DNA from: Mariprofundus sp. KV
GTDB taxonomy: Bacteria; Pseudomonadota; Zetaproteobacteria; Mariprofundales; Mariprofundaceae
Assembly: GCF_013387475.1 (NCBI RefSeq)
Contig: NZ_VWNB01000014.1
Coordinates: 1 to 64,000, forward strand
Length of the DNA stretch: 64,000 nucleotides
Direction of reading: 5' to 3'
Shown: piece after piece, positions 44,748-53,030 of the stretch
How positions within the stretch are numbered: position 1 is the stretch's first letter
How the letters are laid out: the number at the start of each line of letters is the position of its first letter
Position numbers and translations under genes: made by a program
The notes under the pieces: model-generated
The model's input: the letters and a program-made list of their open reading frames with translations, nothing else
Databases searched by the model: none
Told to the model about the DNA's origin: nothing

Positions 44748-45321
44748 AGCGCAAAAAGATCATGGCAGACAGGATTTTCGTGTTAACGACATGATTCCTA
44801 TTAGCGACGAAAAAATGACGCAGGAAGCTTTCGAGATTAATAAGACCAAGGTGGGGATTAAGTCGCGCCAGAGTAGTATGCTGCAGGAGATGGTCGGTGG
44901 CCGTGATCTGTTCAGTGGCGAAGCCCATGAGGGCATGAATCCTGATGTTGCCAGTATGTTGGAGTCACTTGATGCCAAGCTCAACTATCTGATCGGTGTC
45001 AATGTGCTCAATGATGCCAGTCATAGTGAGCTGGAGGAGCGGGCTGTGAATCTGAGTGTGACCGGCGTGAGCTTTGTTACCTCCAATCAATATGCTCCCG
45101 GCGATAAGACAAAAATCACGTTGATGCTGCCCTCGTTCCCTCCCTCTACACTGGAGTTGCTGGGGACTGTGCGAAGGGTGGAGTCCAGAGATGGCAAGCG
45201 CATCTGGATTGGTGTCCAGTTCTATTATCGCTGTGATGAAGAGGAGGACTCTATTCAGAAGTATGTTTATCGCCGACATCGTGAAACGATTCGCTCCAGA
45301 AGCAGGAACAGGGATGGTTGA
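44740..45321 (+). CDS. PilZ-domain protein
   Basis: 193 residues. The C-terminal part (about 95-175) is a PilZ barrel with the (D/N)xSxxG motif as NLSVTG and a conserved tail GVQFYYRCDEEE. An RxxxR-like motif (RQDFR) occurs near residue 10-14, unusually far from the barrel, with a helical segment (LESLDAKLNYLIGVNVL) between. It probably responds to c-di-GMP or acts as a motility adaptor. Ends the operon that includes the HD-GYP protein; a terminator follows. Confidence 0.8.
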   Translation: MAKAQKDHGRQDFRVNDMIPISDEKMTQEAFEINKTKVGIKSRQSSMLQEMVGGRDLFSGEAHEGMNPDVASMLESLDAKLNYLIGVNVLNDASHSELEERAVNLSVTGVSFVTSNQYAPGDKTKITLMLPSFPPSTLELLGTVRRVESRDGKRIWIGVQFYYRCDEEEDSIQKYVYRRHRETIRSRSRNRDG

Positions 45322-45351
45322 ACCTGTTTTTACAACGTATCCGTTACATCA

Positions 45352-45380
45352 AGAGGGCTGATATAGCCCTCTTTTTTTTA
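45352..45380 (+). terminator. intrinsic terminator after the PilZ gene, MITE target
   Basis: The arms AGAGGGCT and AGCCCTCT with a GATAT loop are followed by eight T residues. The last bases of the T-tract (TTTTTTTA, 45373-45380) are the left target duplication of MITE copy 2. Confidence 0.9.
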
Positions 45381-45898
45381 GGTTCATCGCGCAATTACGG
45401 GAATGATCCTCATAGGAACTGAGTTGCTTCATTCAAACCAAAGGCAATGTAAGTGAATATATATTCACTTGTCCTTTCTTTGATGGCAAAGAAAGAACGA
45501 AAGAAAGCCACCCCGGAACCAGCCAGCCCTTCGGGTTCCCGATCCTGCATATTAAAAATCGGCCACGGCTCCGCCGCTCTTCTCCGATTTTGAATATTTG
45601 TCTCGGCAGCCTGCTAACGGGGGATCAAACGACACTGTTCCAGCCGCAAGATTGAGTTGGCTTTTAATCCCGCTCCAAGATGCGCCGGAGTATTTATTGT
45701 TCAATGGAAAGAGGCGAAAATAGTTTCGCCCCATTGAACGATAAATACGCAGGGAGAAGCAGATTGCCGGGCAGCTTTCTTTGGTTCGTTTCTTTTCTGG
45801 AAAAGAAATGAACAGATAAATCTACCATTATAGCAGGAGAGGATACGCCTCCAGTTTTGATTTACTAAGACTGTTTTCCCGGACTTCCGCGAAGAACC
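45381..45898 (+). mobile_element. MITE-like non-autonomous element, copy 2
   Basis: A 518-bp twin of the element at 26566-27087, in the same orientation. Its 23-bp imperfect terminal inverted repeats are at 45381-45403 and 45876-45898, and the perfect 8-bp target duplication TTTTTTTA is at 45373-45380 and 45899-45906. The right duplication contains the TAA stop codon (minus strand) of the diguanylate cyclase gene, so that gene keeps its original end. It holds the same 60-residue frame (45552-45734, minus) and the same hairpin. Confidence 0.87.
45691..45747. repeat. large internal hairpin of the MITE, copy 2
   Basis: Identical to the hairpin of copy 1: long outer arms, GGCGAAA/TTTCGCC inner arms, ATAG loop. 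Confidence 0.85.
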
Positions 45899-45903
45899 TT
45901 TTT

Positions 45904-47139
45904 TTATGCCTGACTGGAGACTGTGATTTGGTTGCGACCGTTTCTCTTTGATTGGTAGAGCGCCTCATCAGCAGCTTTGAAGGTATTGGCATGATCTGTG
46001 CCGGGAAGGTGCTCGGCGATACCGATGCTGGCGGTGATATCAATCATGCCTGCAGTTGTTTTGAATGATTTCATCTCAATGGAGTGGCGCAGTGTTTCAG
46101 CCAGGTGTGTACTGTTCTCAAGGTCTGTGTCGGGGAAGATGACGCAGAACTCTTCGCCACCCACGCGTGCGGCCAGGTCCGTGCTGCGTGTGCAGGCATC
46201 AAGCATTTGGGCCATCTGCTGTAATACCTCATCTCCGACATCGTGACCATGGGTGTCATTGATCTGTTTAAAGTGGTCGATATCAACAACCAGAAAACAG
46301 AACCTGGACTGGCCTAGTGTTTTAAGATATTCCGCTAGGCGTCTGCGGTTGGCAAGGCCTGTAAGCGGATCGTTGCGAGCCTCAGACTCAGCCTCTTCAA
46401 GCTGTCTGGAGAGCGAGGAGAGTTTTTCGACGTTGAGCTGGATCGATTGATGCAGCTTTTCACTGGCACTGCTCAGTTTGTTGCCAGCTGAGAGGATGCC
46501 CATGCGCGCCTTCTGCAGAACAGCTCTGGCCTGTTCGATATCATCCGGAAGCTCCTGCTCCAGTAGCTGTTTGGCCTGTTTCAACTCATCAGACTCTTCA
46601 CCGGCCTCTTCCAGTACATTTGAGATTGCCTGCAGTGATGGAGCGAGTGCATCGACCAGCTGCTCCAGTTCATTTCTCATTGCCGCATCGTGCTGCAGGT
46701 GCTGCTGCAGCAGTTGTTGCAGGTGGCGGGCGGCGCGTTGCAGTGAGTCTCGCTTGGGGGCTTTTTCACCAATCATGCCGCAGGTGCTGTCAAGCAGGGC
46801 ACGGGTGACAGGGATATCCTGCAGGGCCTGCATAATCAGCATCTGCCGCTGCTCTACCTGAGCCTCTACTGCTGCTTTGGCATCGTCAGGGATGGTGCCG
46901 CTGTGAGTGGGGCGAAGCAGTGGGCCATGCTGGGCGTCGAGCAGCTTCGCGAATTGCTGGATGGCCCAAAGGTGCGTGCTGTTCGGAATGCCGGGGTTCT
47001 GTCTGATCTGCTCAAGGGCGGCAATCATGCGGCGCGTGGTGGTACGAAGTTCAATATCATCTGGCATAGCGGCAAGGACGACAGGGCGAACCACATCCAT
47101 GTCATCAAGGAGTTTGTTGAGTAGTTCGACCTGGCTCAT
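45904..47139 (-). CDS. GGDEF diguanylate cyclase
   Basis: About 411 residues. The C-terminal GGDEF domain (about 250-410) has the active signature GGEEF, substrate residues in DPLTGLANRRRL and VVDIDHFKQIND, and an inhibitory-site RxxD (RSTD) five residues before the signature. The N-terminal 240 residues are mainly helical with a coiled coil leading into the cyclase (KLSSLSRQLEEAESEA); no membrane segment. The ATG at 47139 (MSQVELLNKLL) lies 4 bases after the upstream small gene stop. The stop codon lies in the MITE target duplication. Confidence 0.9.
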   Translation of the reverse strand: MSQVELLNKLLDDMDVVRPVVLAAMPDDIELRTTTRRMIAALEQIRQNPGIPNSTHLWAIQQFAKLLDAQHGPLLRPTHSGTIPDDAKAAVEAQVEQRQMLIMQALQDIPVTRALLDSTCGMIGEKAPKRDSLQRAARHLQQLLQQHLQHDAAMRNELEQLVDALAPSLQAISNVLEEAGEESDELKQAKQLLEQELPDDIEQARAVLQKARMGILSAGNKLSSASEKLHQSIQLNVEKLSSLSRQLEEAESEARNDPLTGLANRRRLAEYLKTLGQSRFCFLVVDIDHFKQINDTHGHDVGDEVLQQMAQMLDACTRSTDLAARVGGEEFCVIFPDTDLENSTHLAETLRHSIEMKSFKTTAGMIDITASIGIAEHLPGTDHANTFKAADEALYQSKRNGRNQITVSSQA

Positions 47140-47143
47140 AGCA

Positions 47144-47527
47144 TCAGGACTGCAGAGAGCGCATGCGTTCAGTCTCAACGGCCAGCAGGGTGTCAGCCTC
47201 TCGCAGCTCTTTGTTCTGGGTGTTGGCAGAAAGATGCTGTTGCACCTGATTTCGCAGCTGCTCAATGTCGGAGATCATCTGCGGGGATGGTGCGTTGCCG
47301 GACTCCAGGCACTGCATGGCCTGATCCAGCAGGGATACGCTTTCGTTGAGGGCTTGCCATGCACGTTTTTCTGGCTCATGTGCGGGCGTCTGCTCGTTGC
47401 TTTCAATCTCGCGTGTATCAGAAATTTCAGCGTCAAACAGGGTCTGGAACACACCTGTTGTGCCGCTCTGTTTGGTTTTTCGGGTTGTTTGGCCGGATAC
47501 CGGTAAATTATTATGGATTTTCATCAC
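47144..47527 (-). CDS. small FliX-like protein upstream of the diguanylate cyclase
   Basis: 127 residues, hydrophilic and helical. The N terminus (MKIHNNLPVSGQTTRKTKQSG) and the C-terminal block ADTLLAVETERMRSL resemble the class II flagellar assembly regulator FliX, together with a central helix ALNESVSLLDQAMQCLESG. The similarity is by eye and modest. It is in an operon with the cyclase, which would make a flagellar checkpoint protein plausible. Confidence 0.5.
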   Translation of the reverse strand: MMKIHNNLPVSGQTTRKTKQSGTTGVFQTLFDAEISDTREIESNEQTPAHEPEKRAWQALNESVSLLDQAMQCLESGNAPSPQMISDIEQLRNQVQQHLSANTQNKELREADTLLAVETERMRSLQS

Positions 47528-47610
47528 GGGCCCCGCTCTGCTTAATAGTCTCTCTCATCGGAATGCAAGCTCGCAAGAAACGGGCCAGATGTGGCGATGC
47601 GATCCGTTGG

Positions 47611-47883
47611 CTACGCTGTTTCACTGCCTTCTGTCTTGATGCTGACGGCATGAATGGTGGCAGGAAATAGCGGCTTTAAGGCCTGCATCACTTTTCTGTG
47701 GCTCTGCATGCGTGAGAGGCCATTGAAGGCAGCGGCTTTAATCTGAACGATGAAGTGCCCGCCGCCGCTCTCTTTTGCGCCTGCATGACCAGCATGTTTC
47801 CAGGATTCATCTTCGATTTGAATCGATTCCGGCGCGAATTCAGCCTCTAGCGTGTGCTGGATGAGCTTGATTCTCTGACTCAA
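47611..47883 (-). CDS. bolA: BolA-family protein
   Basis: 90 residues. The BolA fold is seen in IQHTLEAEFAPESIQIEDES, the GGHFIVQIKAAAFNGLSRMQSHRKV core and the C-terminal IHAVSIKT. BolA proteins work with monothiol glutaredoxins in Fe-S trafficking or act as regulators. Starts at a TTG overlapping the yhbY stop (TTGA); no nearby ATG fits the family start. Confidence 0.9.
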   Translation of the reverse strand: MSQRIKLIQHTLEAEFAPESIQIEDESWKHAGHAGAKESGGGHFIVQIKAAAFNGLSRMQSHRKVMQALKPLFPATIHAVSIKTEGSETA

Positions 47884-48158
47884 GAATCGGACTCTTTTTT
47901 GCGATAGAGGGTGCAGACTTTGCCGATATAGTTGACAATTTCTGCCCCGGTTTTTGCTGCCAGTGTTTCACCGGCCGCCTTGCGCACAGTGCGATCATCT
48001 TCAGCGATGTGAACTTTAATCAGCTCGTGGATATTGAGCGCCAGCTCGGTCTCTGCAATCAGGTTCTCAGTAATGCCTTTCTGGCCGATTCTGATAACCG
48101 GCTTTAAGGGGTGAGCTCTGGTTTTCAGTGCTGCAATCTGTTTATTATTAAGGGCCAT
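47880..48158 (-). CDS. yhbY: YhbY/CRS1-type RNA-binding protein
   Basis: About 92 residues. The CRM domain signature is clear: ALKTRAHPLKPVIRIGQKG, then ELIKVHI and GAEIVNYIGKVCTLYR. The family binds rRNA and takes part in 50S subunit maturation. The ATG at 48158 has CCGGAGAA upstream; a longer frame to 48179 begins with an implausible arginine run. Overlaps bolA. Confidence 0.93.
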   Translation of the reverse strand: MALNNKQIAALKTRAHPLKPVIRIGQKGITENLIAETELALNIHELIKVHIAEDDRTVRKAAGETLAAKTGAEIVNYIGKVCTLYRKKESDS

Positions 48159-48326
48159 ATATATTCTCCGGCGGCGCATACTAGGTGTTGTTTGTGAAGA
48201 TGAAAATCAAACTCTTCAGGCGTGGGTTGAGAGCTGCTACAGGATGTTGCTGGCATTTGTAGATAAGGGGGCAGAAAGTCTCCGGATCTGCTTTTTTTAT
48301 CTTATTTTTTGCGTAGGGTGGCTGTT

Positions 48327-49238
48327 ATGACGAATGTATTGAAAGAAGATCCGCATCGTGCCGTGATTCTTGGCGCCAGCAATGGTGGTACTGCCATTCT
48401 CGAGATGTTGCTGGAAGAGGATCTGGTTGAAGTGATTGCCGTAGTCGATCGTAACGCGGATGCACCGGGTCTGGCTCTGGCCAGAGAGCATGGCATACCT
48501 GTCTACTCCGATCTGGAGGAGGCTTTGAAAGATGGTGCGCCATGTGTTGCCTTTAACATGACCAATAATGAGATGGTTGAGGCAGTGGCTTCAGAGATAC
48601 TCGGTGCTGGCGGTGTCATCGGTGGCATGGAAGCCAAACTGATTCTGCGTATTATCAATAATATGAAACAGGCCAAGGCGGAGCTCCATTTTCAGGCCAG
48701 CCATGATCTGTTAACCGGTCTGTATAATCGTCGCCATATGATGGAGCAGTTGCATCAGGGGGTGTCTCAGGCGGTTCGTTATCAACACGACTATGCTGTT
48801 GTGATGATCGATCTTGATCACTTCAAACAGGTGAACGATGTCCACGGCCATGCCGCGGGTGATCTGGTGCTTTCGCATATGGCGCGGGTGCTCAGGGAGT
48901 GCGTGCGCGAGTCTGATGTGCCCGGCCGCTGGGGAGGGGAGGAGTTCATTGTTCTGCTTCCGCATACCACGCTGAAAGGTGCAAAAAAGGCGGTGGATAC
49001 CTGGCTGCATCACCTTAACTCATCACCAGTTCGTCTGGAGAGCGGTGAAATTGTCACGGTTGGTTTTTCAGCTGGTGTTGCCATACTTGAAGGTAATGAA
49101 AAGGCTGATGTAAACAAGCTGGTTAACCGTCTGCTGCATGTTGCAGACGGGCGCATGTATTTGGCTAAAGAGCAGGGACGTAACAGGGTGATCATTGAAG
49201 GTGATATTCCTGATGCCGTTCTTGGCAAGAGCATCTGA
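48327..49238 (+). CDS. Rossmann-fold plus GGDEF fusion (diguanylate cyclase with dinucleotide-type sensor)
   Basis: About 303 residues. The N-terminal 115 residues form a Rossmann-like domain: AVILGASNGGTAILEMLL, acidic strand end EVIAVVDRNADAPG and IPVYSDLEEAL, as in NAD(P)-binding oxidoreductases, but no catalytic domain follows. The GGDEF domain (about 130-300) is intact: DLLTGLYNRRHM, VMIDLDHFKQVND, GGEEF, plus inhibitory RxxD (RESD). The ATG at 48327 follows AGGGTGG. Control of cyclase activity by a nucleotide or redox cofactor is inferred. Divergent from yhbY; a nucleotide cyclase gene follows. Confidence 0.85.
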   Translation: MTNVLKEDPHRAVILGASNGGTAILEMLLEEDLVEVIAVVDRNADAPGLALAREHGIPVYSDLEEALKDGAPCVAFNMTNNEMVEAVASEILGAGGVIGGMEAKLILRIINNMKQAKAELHFQASHDLLTGLYNRRHMMEQLHQGVSQAVRYQHDYAVVMIDLDHFKQVNDVHGHAAGDLVLSHMARVLRECVRESDVPGRWGGEEFIVLLPHTTLKGAKKAVDTWLHHLNSSPVRLESGEIVTVGFSAGVAILEGNEKADVNKLVNRLLHVADGRMYLAKEQGRNRVIIEGDIPDAVLGKSI

Positions 49239-49300
49239 GAGGCCGGGCTGCGCCGCTTCTCCAGCGTTGCCCCAAATGGGCGTTTGGATAGAGTGGAGCT

Positions 49301-50800
49301 GTGCAGACGGATGAATTAAAGCCACAGAAAACCCGGCAAGAGAGCGCTGATTCCCTCATGGATACAGTGAAAACTTTTGTGCCGCGCATGCCGATTCGCT
49401 GGCGCTGGACGATGCTTGTTGGTTTGACCGTTGCGCTGGCCGTTGTTTTTCTCTTCTTTGTGATTCTGGATATTGAGCGAGATGCCTGGCTTGAGAGCCA
49501 GGCGGCTCAGGCGGAGTTGCAGGTGGATCGTCTGACTGATGAGTTGAAGCTGCCTATGCTCTCCGGTAGTAGCGCTGAGACAGATCTTGTGGTGCAGGGG
49601 TTTCTGGAAAAGGTGCCGACCGTACTGGGTGTTCTGCTCAGGAATGCCAATGGTAAAACCCGATCTTATGGCGATGTTGGCAGTGACAGTGATCCGGTCG
49701 CTGCGATGTCGGTGTCTAACAGTGTAAGTCGCCTGCCGGTGGCAGCACTCTGGTATAGTAAAGGTGTGTTGTACGCAGACACCTCGCTGGGTTCCGTGGC
49801 TGTGCGTTTCTCCGAGCAGGCGTGGCAGGATATCGCCGGCAAGTTGGGGCAGAAGATCTCAATTGCTGCGGTCATTGTTGTTCTCTTTTCCGCCTTGTGG
49901 GTCTACTGGCTTGCCGGGCGCATGAGTAAACCGCTTGAGATGCTGGCTGATGCGGCAAGACAGGTGGCATCAGGTGACTACCATGTGGATATGCGGGTCT
50001 CCGGTAATGATGAGATTTCTGATGCGGTGTCCCAGTTCAATGTGATGGCGCGGGAGCTTGCCCATAAGGAGAAGTTGCGCGAGGAGTTTGGCCGTTATCT
50101 CAATCCAAAACTTGTAACCGATATGTTTGATGGTGGTTCAACCCGATTAGAGAACCATCGCCAGGAGGTTACTGTTCTGTTTGCGGATATGGTTCATTTT
50201 ACATCCTTTTCAGAATCCACAGATACCGGCGAGGTGGTGAATATCCTTAATACCCATTTTGAGGTGTTTCACCGCATCATCGCGTACTATGGTGGCCATG
50301 TGGATAAATATATCGGTGATGCTGTGATGGCGGTCTTTAATCACCCCTTTGCGGATAAGGATCATGCCCGCCATGCCGCCAAAGCGGGGCTGGCTATCGC
50401 CATTGCCTGTCAGTCGCTGGGTATAAAACGTTCAGATGGCGATCCTATAAGTTTTCGCATAGGCATGAATTGTGGTCAGGCTATTGCCGGCAATATCGGT
50501 GCAGCCAAGCGCCTTGAGTATACGGTGATTGGTGATGCGGTGAATGTGGCGTCACGTATGTGTGGTATCGGGCAGGGTGGCACTTTGGTGATGCCCAGAG
50601 CTACCTTTGCATCTCTGGGACAGGGTTTTGTCTTTGAGAGTATAGGTGAACGGGATATTAAAGGCGTGAGCACAGAGCTTGAACTGGGTGTGGTGAGTGT
50701 GAAGAGCAAACAGGTGGCGCGTAATATTGAACACGTCGTTGGGCTGGCTTTTGATCTCCAGCTCCCAGAGGATGTGCGTCAGATGGCAGGGGAGGTATAA
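49301..50800 (+). CDS. membrane class III adenylate/guanylate cyclase with HAMP domain
   Basis: 499 residues. Two membrane helices (about 38-62 and 190-212) bracket a periplasmic sensor region; a HAMP domain follows (about 212-265, GRMSKPLEMLADAARQV), then the cyclase homology domain (about 290-465). Metal aspartates are in LFADMVHFTSFSE and KYIGDAVMAVF, and the transition-state segment RLEYTVIGDAVNVASRM is present. The K and T positions favour ATP as substrate, so cAMP is inferred. GTG start at 49301 behind GTGGAG. The TPR lipoprotein follows 4 bases later. Confidence 0.88.
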   Translation: MQTDELKPQKTRQESADSLMDTVKTFVPRMPIRWRWTMLVGLTVALAVVFLFFVILDIERDAWLESQAAQAELQVDRLTDELKLPMLSGSSAETDLVVQGFLEKVPTVLGVLLRNANGKTRSYGDVGSDSDPVAAMSVSNSVSRLPVAALWYSKGVLYADTSLGSVAVRFSEQAWQDIAGKLGQKISIAAVIVVLFSALWVYWLAGRMSKPLEMLADAARQVASGDYHVDMRVSGNDEISDAVSQFNVMARELAHKEKLREEFGRYLNPKLVTDMFDGGSTRLENHRQEVTVLFADMVHFTSFSESTDTGEVVNILNTHFEVFHRIIAYYGGHVDKYIGDAVMAVFNHPFADKDHARHAAKAGLAIAIACQSLGIKRSDGDPISFRIGMNCGQAIAGNIGAAKRLEYTVIGDAVNVASRMCGIGQGGTLVMPRATFASLGQGFVFESIGERDIKGVSTELELGVVSVKSKQVARNIEHVVGLAFDLQLPEDVRQMAGEV

Positions 50801-50804
50801 ACTG

Positions 50805-51926
50805 ATGAAACGTCTTCTGCTACTGCTTCTGTTGAGTCTGTTTCTCTCTGCCTGTGCTGCAACCAAAAGTGTGATGTTCGAAAACGGCATTCGTTTTCAG
50901 GTGATGAATCCTTACGTGGAGATCAAGTACGATTTTGAACGCGGTCGCATCATGCAGGCCAGGGAGCGGGTGCTGGCGCTGGATAAAAAACATCAGGATT
51001 ACGCTGTAGCCCGGAAATATCTGGAAAAAACCATCGAACCGGCGCGTAGAAGGCTGTTTGTGCACTATCTGCGCACGGCCAAACGGTTTGAGACCCAGAA
51101 GCAGTGGGCCGATGCAATGGAAGCCTATGCGCAGGCAAAGTCGGTAACTATTAAACCTGATGTGATGGAGGCCAAACGCTCCGAAATGGAGTTCAGATTG
51201 CGCCAGCTGCGTCTGGATCGGCTGCTCAGATTGCGGCGCAGTGAGGATGCTGTGTGGTTGGCAAATCTGCCCGCTTATGAACCGCCCAAGGGGGTGGATG
51301 GTAAAGATGAGGTCTACCTGCGCCAGAGAGAGGTCTATAATGAGGCGCTGGATGAGCGTGCCGATAGTGCATACAGTGAGGCTAAACTCTATCTGCGCAG
51401 GAATCAGCCTGAGATCGCCTACATCGAAATAGAGTCTCATCTGCGGCTGCAGCCTGATTCGGGCAGGGGCAAAAGATTGCTCAGTGAAATCAGTAGTGAG
51501 ATGCCTAAGCAGATCACCATCAGTGGCAACGTTGCCACCAGGAAATCGACACAAAACAAGCGCACCTCAACACCGAAAGCTGTGAGCGCTGAACAGATTC
51601 ATGAAGCTATGAAGCAGGGTGAACTGCTTGAGGCAAAGCGGTTGTTACAGAGTTATCGCCGCAGTGACGGCAAGGATGCAGACAAACTGTTGAGTCAGGT
51701 ACAGAAGCGGATTGAAGCCAGGGCAGCTGATCTGTTTGCGGCCGGAAGCAAGGCGTTTCGCAAAGAGAAGCTGGATGAGGCGATCGCTTTCTGGAGTGAT
51801 AGTGTGACCCTGATGCCCGAGCAGGCGGAGTATGTCGAAGCACTGCATCGCGTCAGGCAGTTGAAAGAGCGGTTGAACCTTCTGCGTGAGCAGAAAGAGA
51901 CCGACCCGGTTCCAGAAGAGGAGTAA
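50805..51926 (+). CDS. TPR-like lipoprotein of unknown function
   Basis: 373 residues with a lipoprotein signal peptide ([17 protein letters not shown]) and helical tetratricopeptide-like repeats ([70 protein letters not shown]). The ATG at 50805 is supported by GGGGAGG at 50789-50795; the longer frame starts inside the cyclase gene. A PilF/envelope scaffold-type role is possible. It follows the cyclase and precedes ispG, whose start lies right after its stop. Confidence 0.8.
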   Translation: MKRLLLLLLLSLFLSACAATKSVMFENGIRFQVMNPYVEIKYDFERGRIMQARERVLALDKKHQDYAVARKYLEKTIEPARRRLFVHYLRTAKRFETQKQWADAMEAYAQAKSVTIKPDVMEAKRSEMEFRLRQLRLDRLLRLRRSEDAVWLANLPAYEPPKGVDGKDEVYLRQREVYNEALDERADSAYSEAKLYLRRNQPEIAYIEIESHLRLQPDSGRGKRLLSEISSEMPKQITISGNVATRKSTQNKRTSTPKAVSAEQIHEAMKQGELLEAKRLLQSYRRSDGKDADKLLSQVQKRIEARAADLFAAGSKAFRKEKLDEAIAFWSDSVTLMPEQAEYVEALHRVRQLKERLNLLREQKETDPVPEEE

Positions 51927-51927
51927 G

Positions 51928-53028
51928 ATGCGGGATCAGATTGTTCAAGCCAGAAAAAAAACAAAGACGATTCATGTCGGTGGTGTGCCGGTAGGCGGTG
52001 ATGCGCCGATAGCCGTGCAGTCGATGACCAATACGTTGACCACCGATATCGATGCCACTGTGGCGCAGGTGCACAGGCTGGAGCAGGCGGGTGCAGATAT
52101 TGTGCGCATCTCGGTGCCCGATCCTGAGTCGGCTGCAGCGATGCCTGAGATTCTGGCCCAGACGACTGTGCCAATCATCGCTGATATCCATTTCAGTTAT
52201 AAGATGGCACTGGCTTCTCTGGAGGCCGGGGTGCATGGCCTGCGTCTGAATCCGGGCAATATCGGTTCGCGTGATCGCGTTGAGAGGGTGGTGAAGGCCG
52301 CTGCAGAGCGTAACATCTCCATTCGCATTGGTGTTAATGCAGGCTCGCTTGAGAAGGAGCTGAATGAGAAGTATGGCGAGCCGTGTGCCGATGCGATGGT
52401 GGAGTCAGCACTCCGCCATATCAGGATACTGGAGGAGATGAACTTTTCCGACATCAAGGTCTCCCTGAAAGCCAGTAACATTCCCATGACTGTGGCTGCC
52501 TATCGCAAGCTGGCTGAGCAGGTCGATTATCCTCTGCATCTGGGTATCACGGAGTCAGGAAGCCTGTTTGGCGGTACGGTGAAATCTTCCGTTGGTCTGG
52601 GGCTGCTGCTGGCTGAGGGCATCGGAGATACTATTCGTGTCTCGCTTGCTGCCGAGCCGGAAGAGGAGGTGCGAGTCGGTTTTGAGATTCTTAAATCGCT
52701 CGGGCTTCGTCATCGAGGCGTGAACCTGATCGCCTGCCCGAGCTGTGCCCGGCAGAAGTTTAATGTGATTCAGACGGTGGCCGAGCTTGAGAAGCGGGTG
52801 GCGCACATCCATGAGAATATCGATGTGGCGGTGATTGGCTGTGTGGTCAACGGGCCGGGTGAAGCCAAAGAGGCCGAAGTGGGGCTTACCGGCGGTTATC
52901 CGGTGCATATGCTCTATCGCGATGGTGAGAAAGCGGAAAAGATTAAACAGGATCAGATTCTTGATGTGCTGGTTGCAGATATTGAAAAGCGCGCTGCGGC
53001 CAAACGGGCAGAGCAGGAGAAGGATTAA
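51928..53028 (+). CDS. ispG: 4-hydroxy-3-methylbut-2-enyl diphosphate synthase
   Basis: An Fe-S enzyme of the non-mevalonate isoprenoid pathway, about 366 residues. The TIM-barrel N-terminal part shows [11 protein letters not shown], and the cluster cysteines are in ACPSCAR and [11 protein letters not shown]. The ATG at 51928 ([11 protein letters not shown]) directly follows the lipoprotein stop, with GAAGAGGAG upstream. hisS follows 2 bases after the stop, so the two are cotranscribed, a common pairing. Confidence 0.96.
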   Translation: MRDQIVQARKKTKTIHVGGVPVGGDAPIAVQSMTNTLTTDIDATVAQVHRLEQAGADIVRISVPDPESAAAMPEILAQTTVPIIADIHFSYKMALASLEAGVHGLRLNPGNIGSRDRVERVVKAAAERNISIRIGVNAGSLEKELNEKYGEPCADAMVESALRHIRILEEMNFSDIKVSLKASNIPMTVAAYRKLAEQVDYPLHLGITESGSLFGGTVKSSVGLGLLLAEGIGDTIRVSLAAEPEEEVRVGFEILKSLGLRHRGVNLIACPSCARQKFNVIQTVAELEKRVAHIHENIDVAVIGCVVNGPGEAKEAEVGLTGGYPVHMLYRDGEKAEKIKQDQILDVLVADIEKRAAAKRAEQEKD

Positions 53029-53030
53029 TA

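Noticed and set aside
48273-48302. Weak hairpin (GCAGA/TCTGC) followed by a T run, as a terminator
   Set aside because: Only a 5-bp stem with a long loop, and there is no plus-strand gene upstream for it to end.
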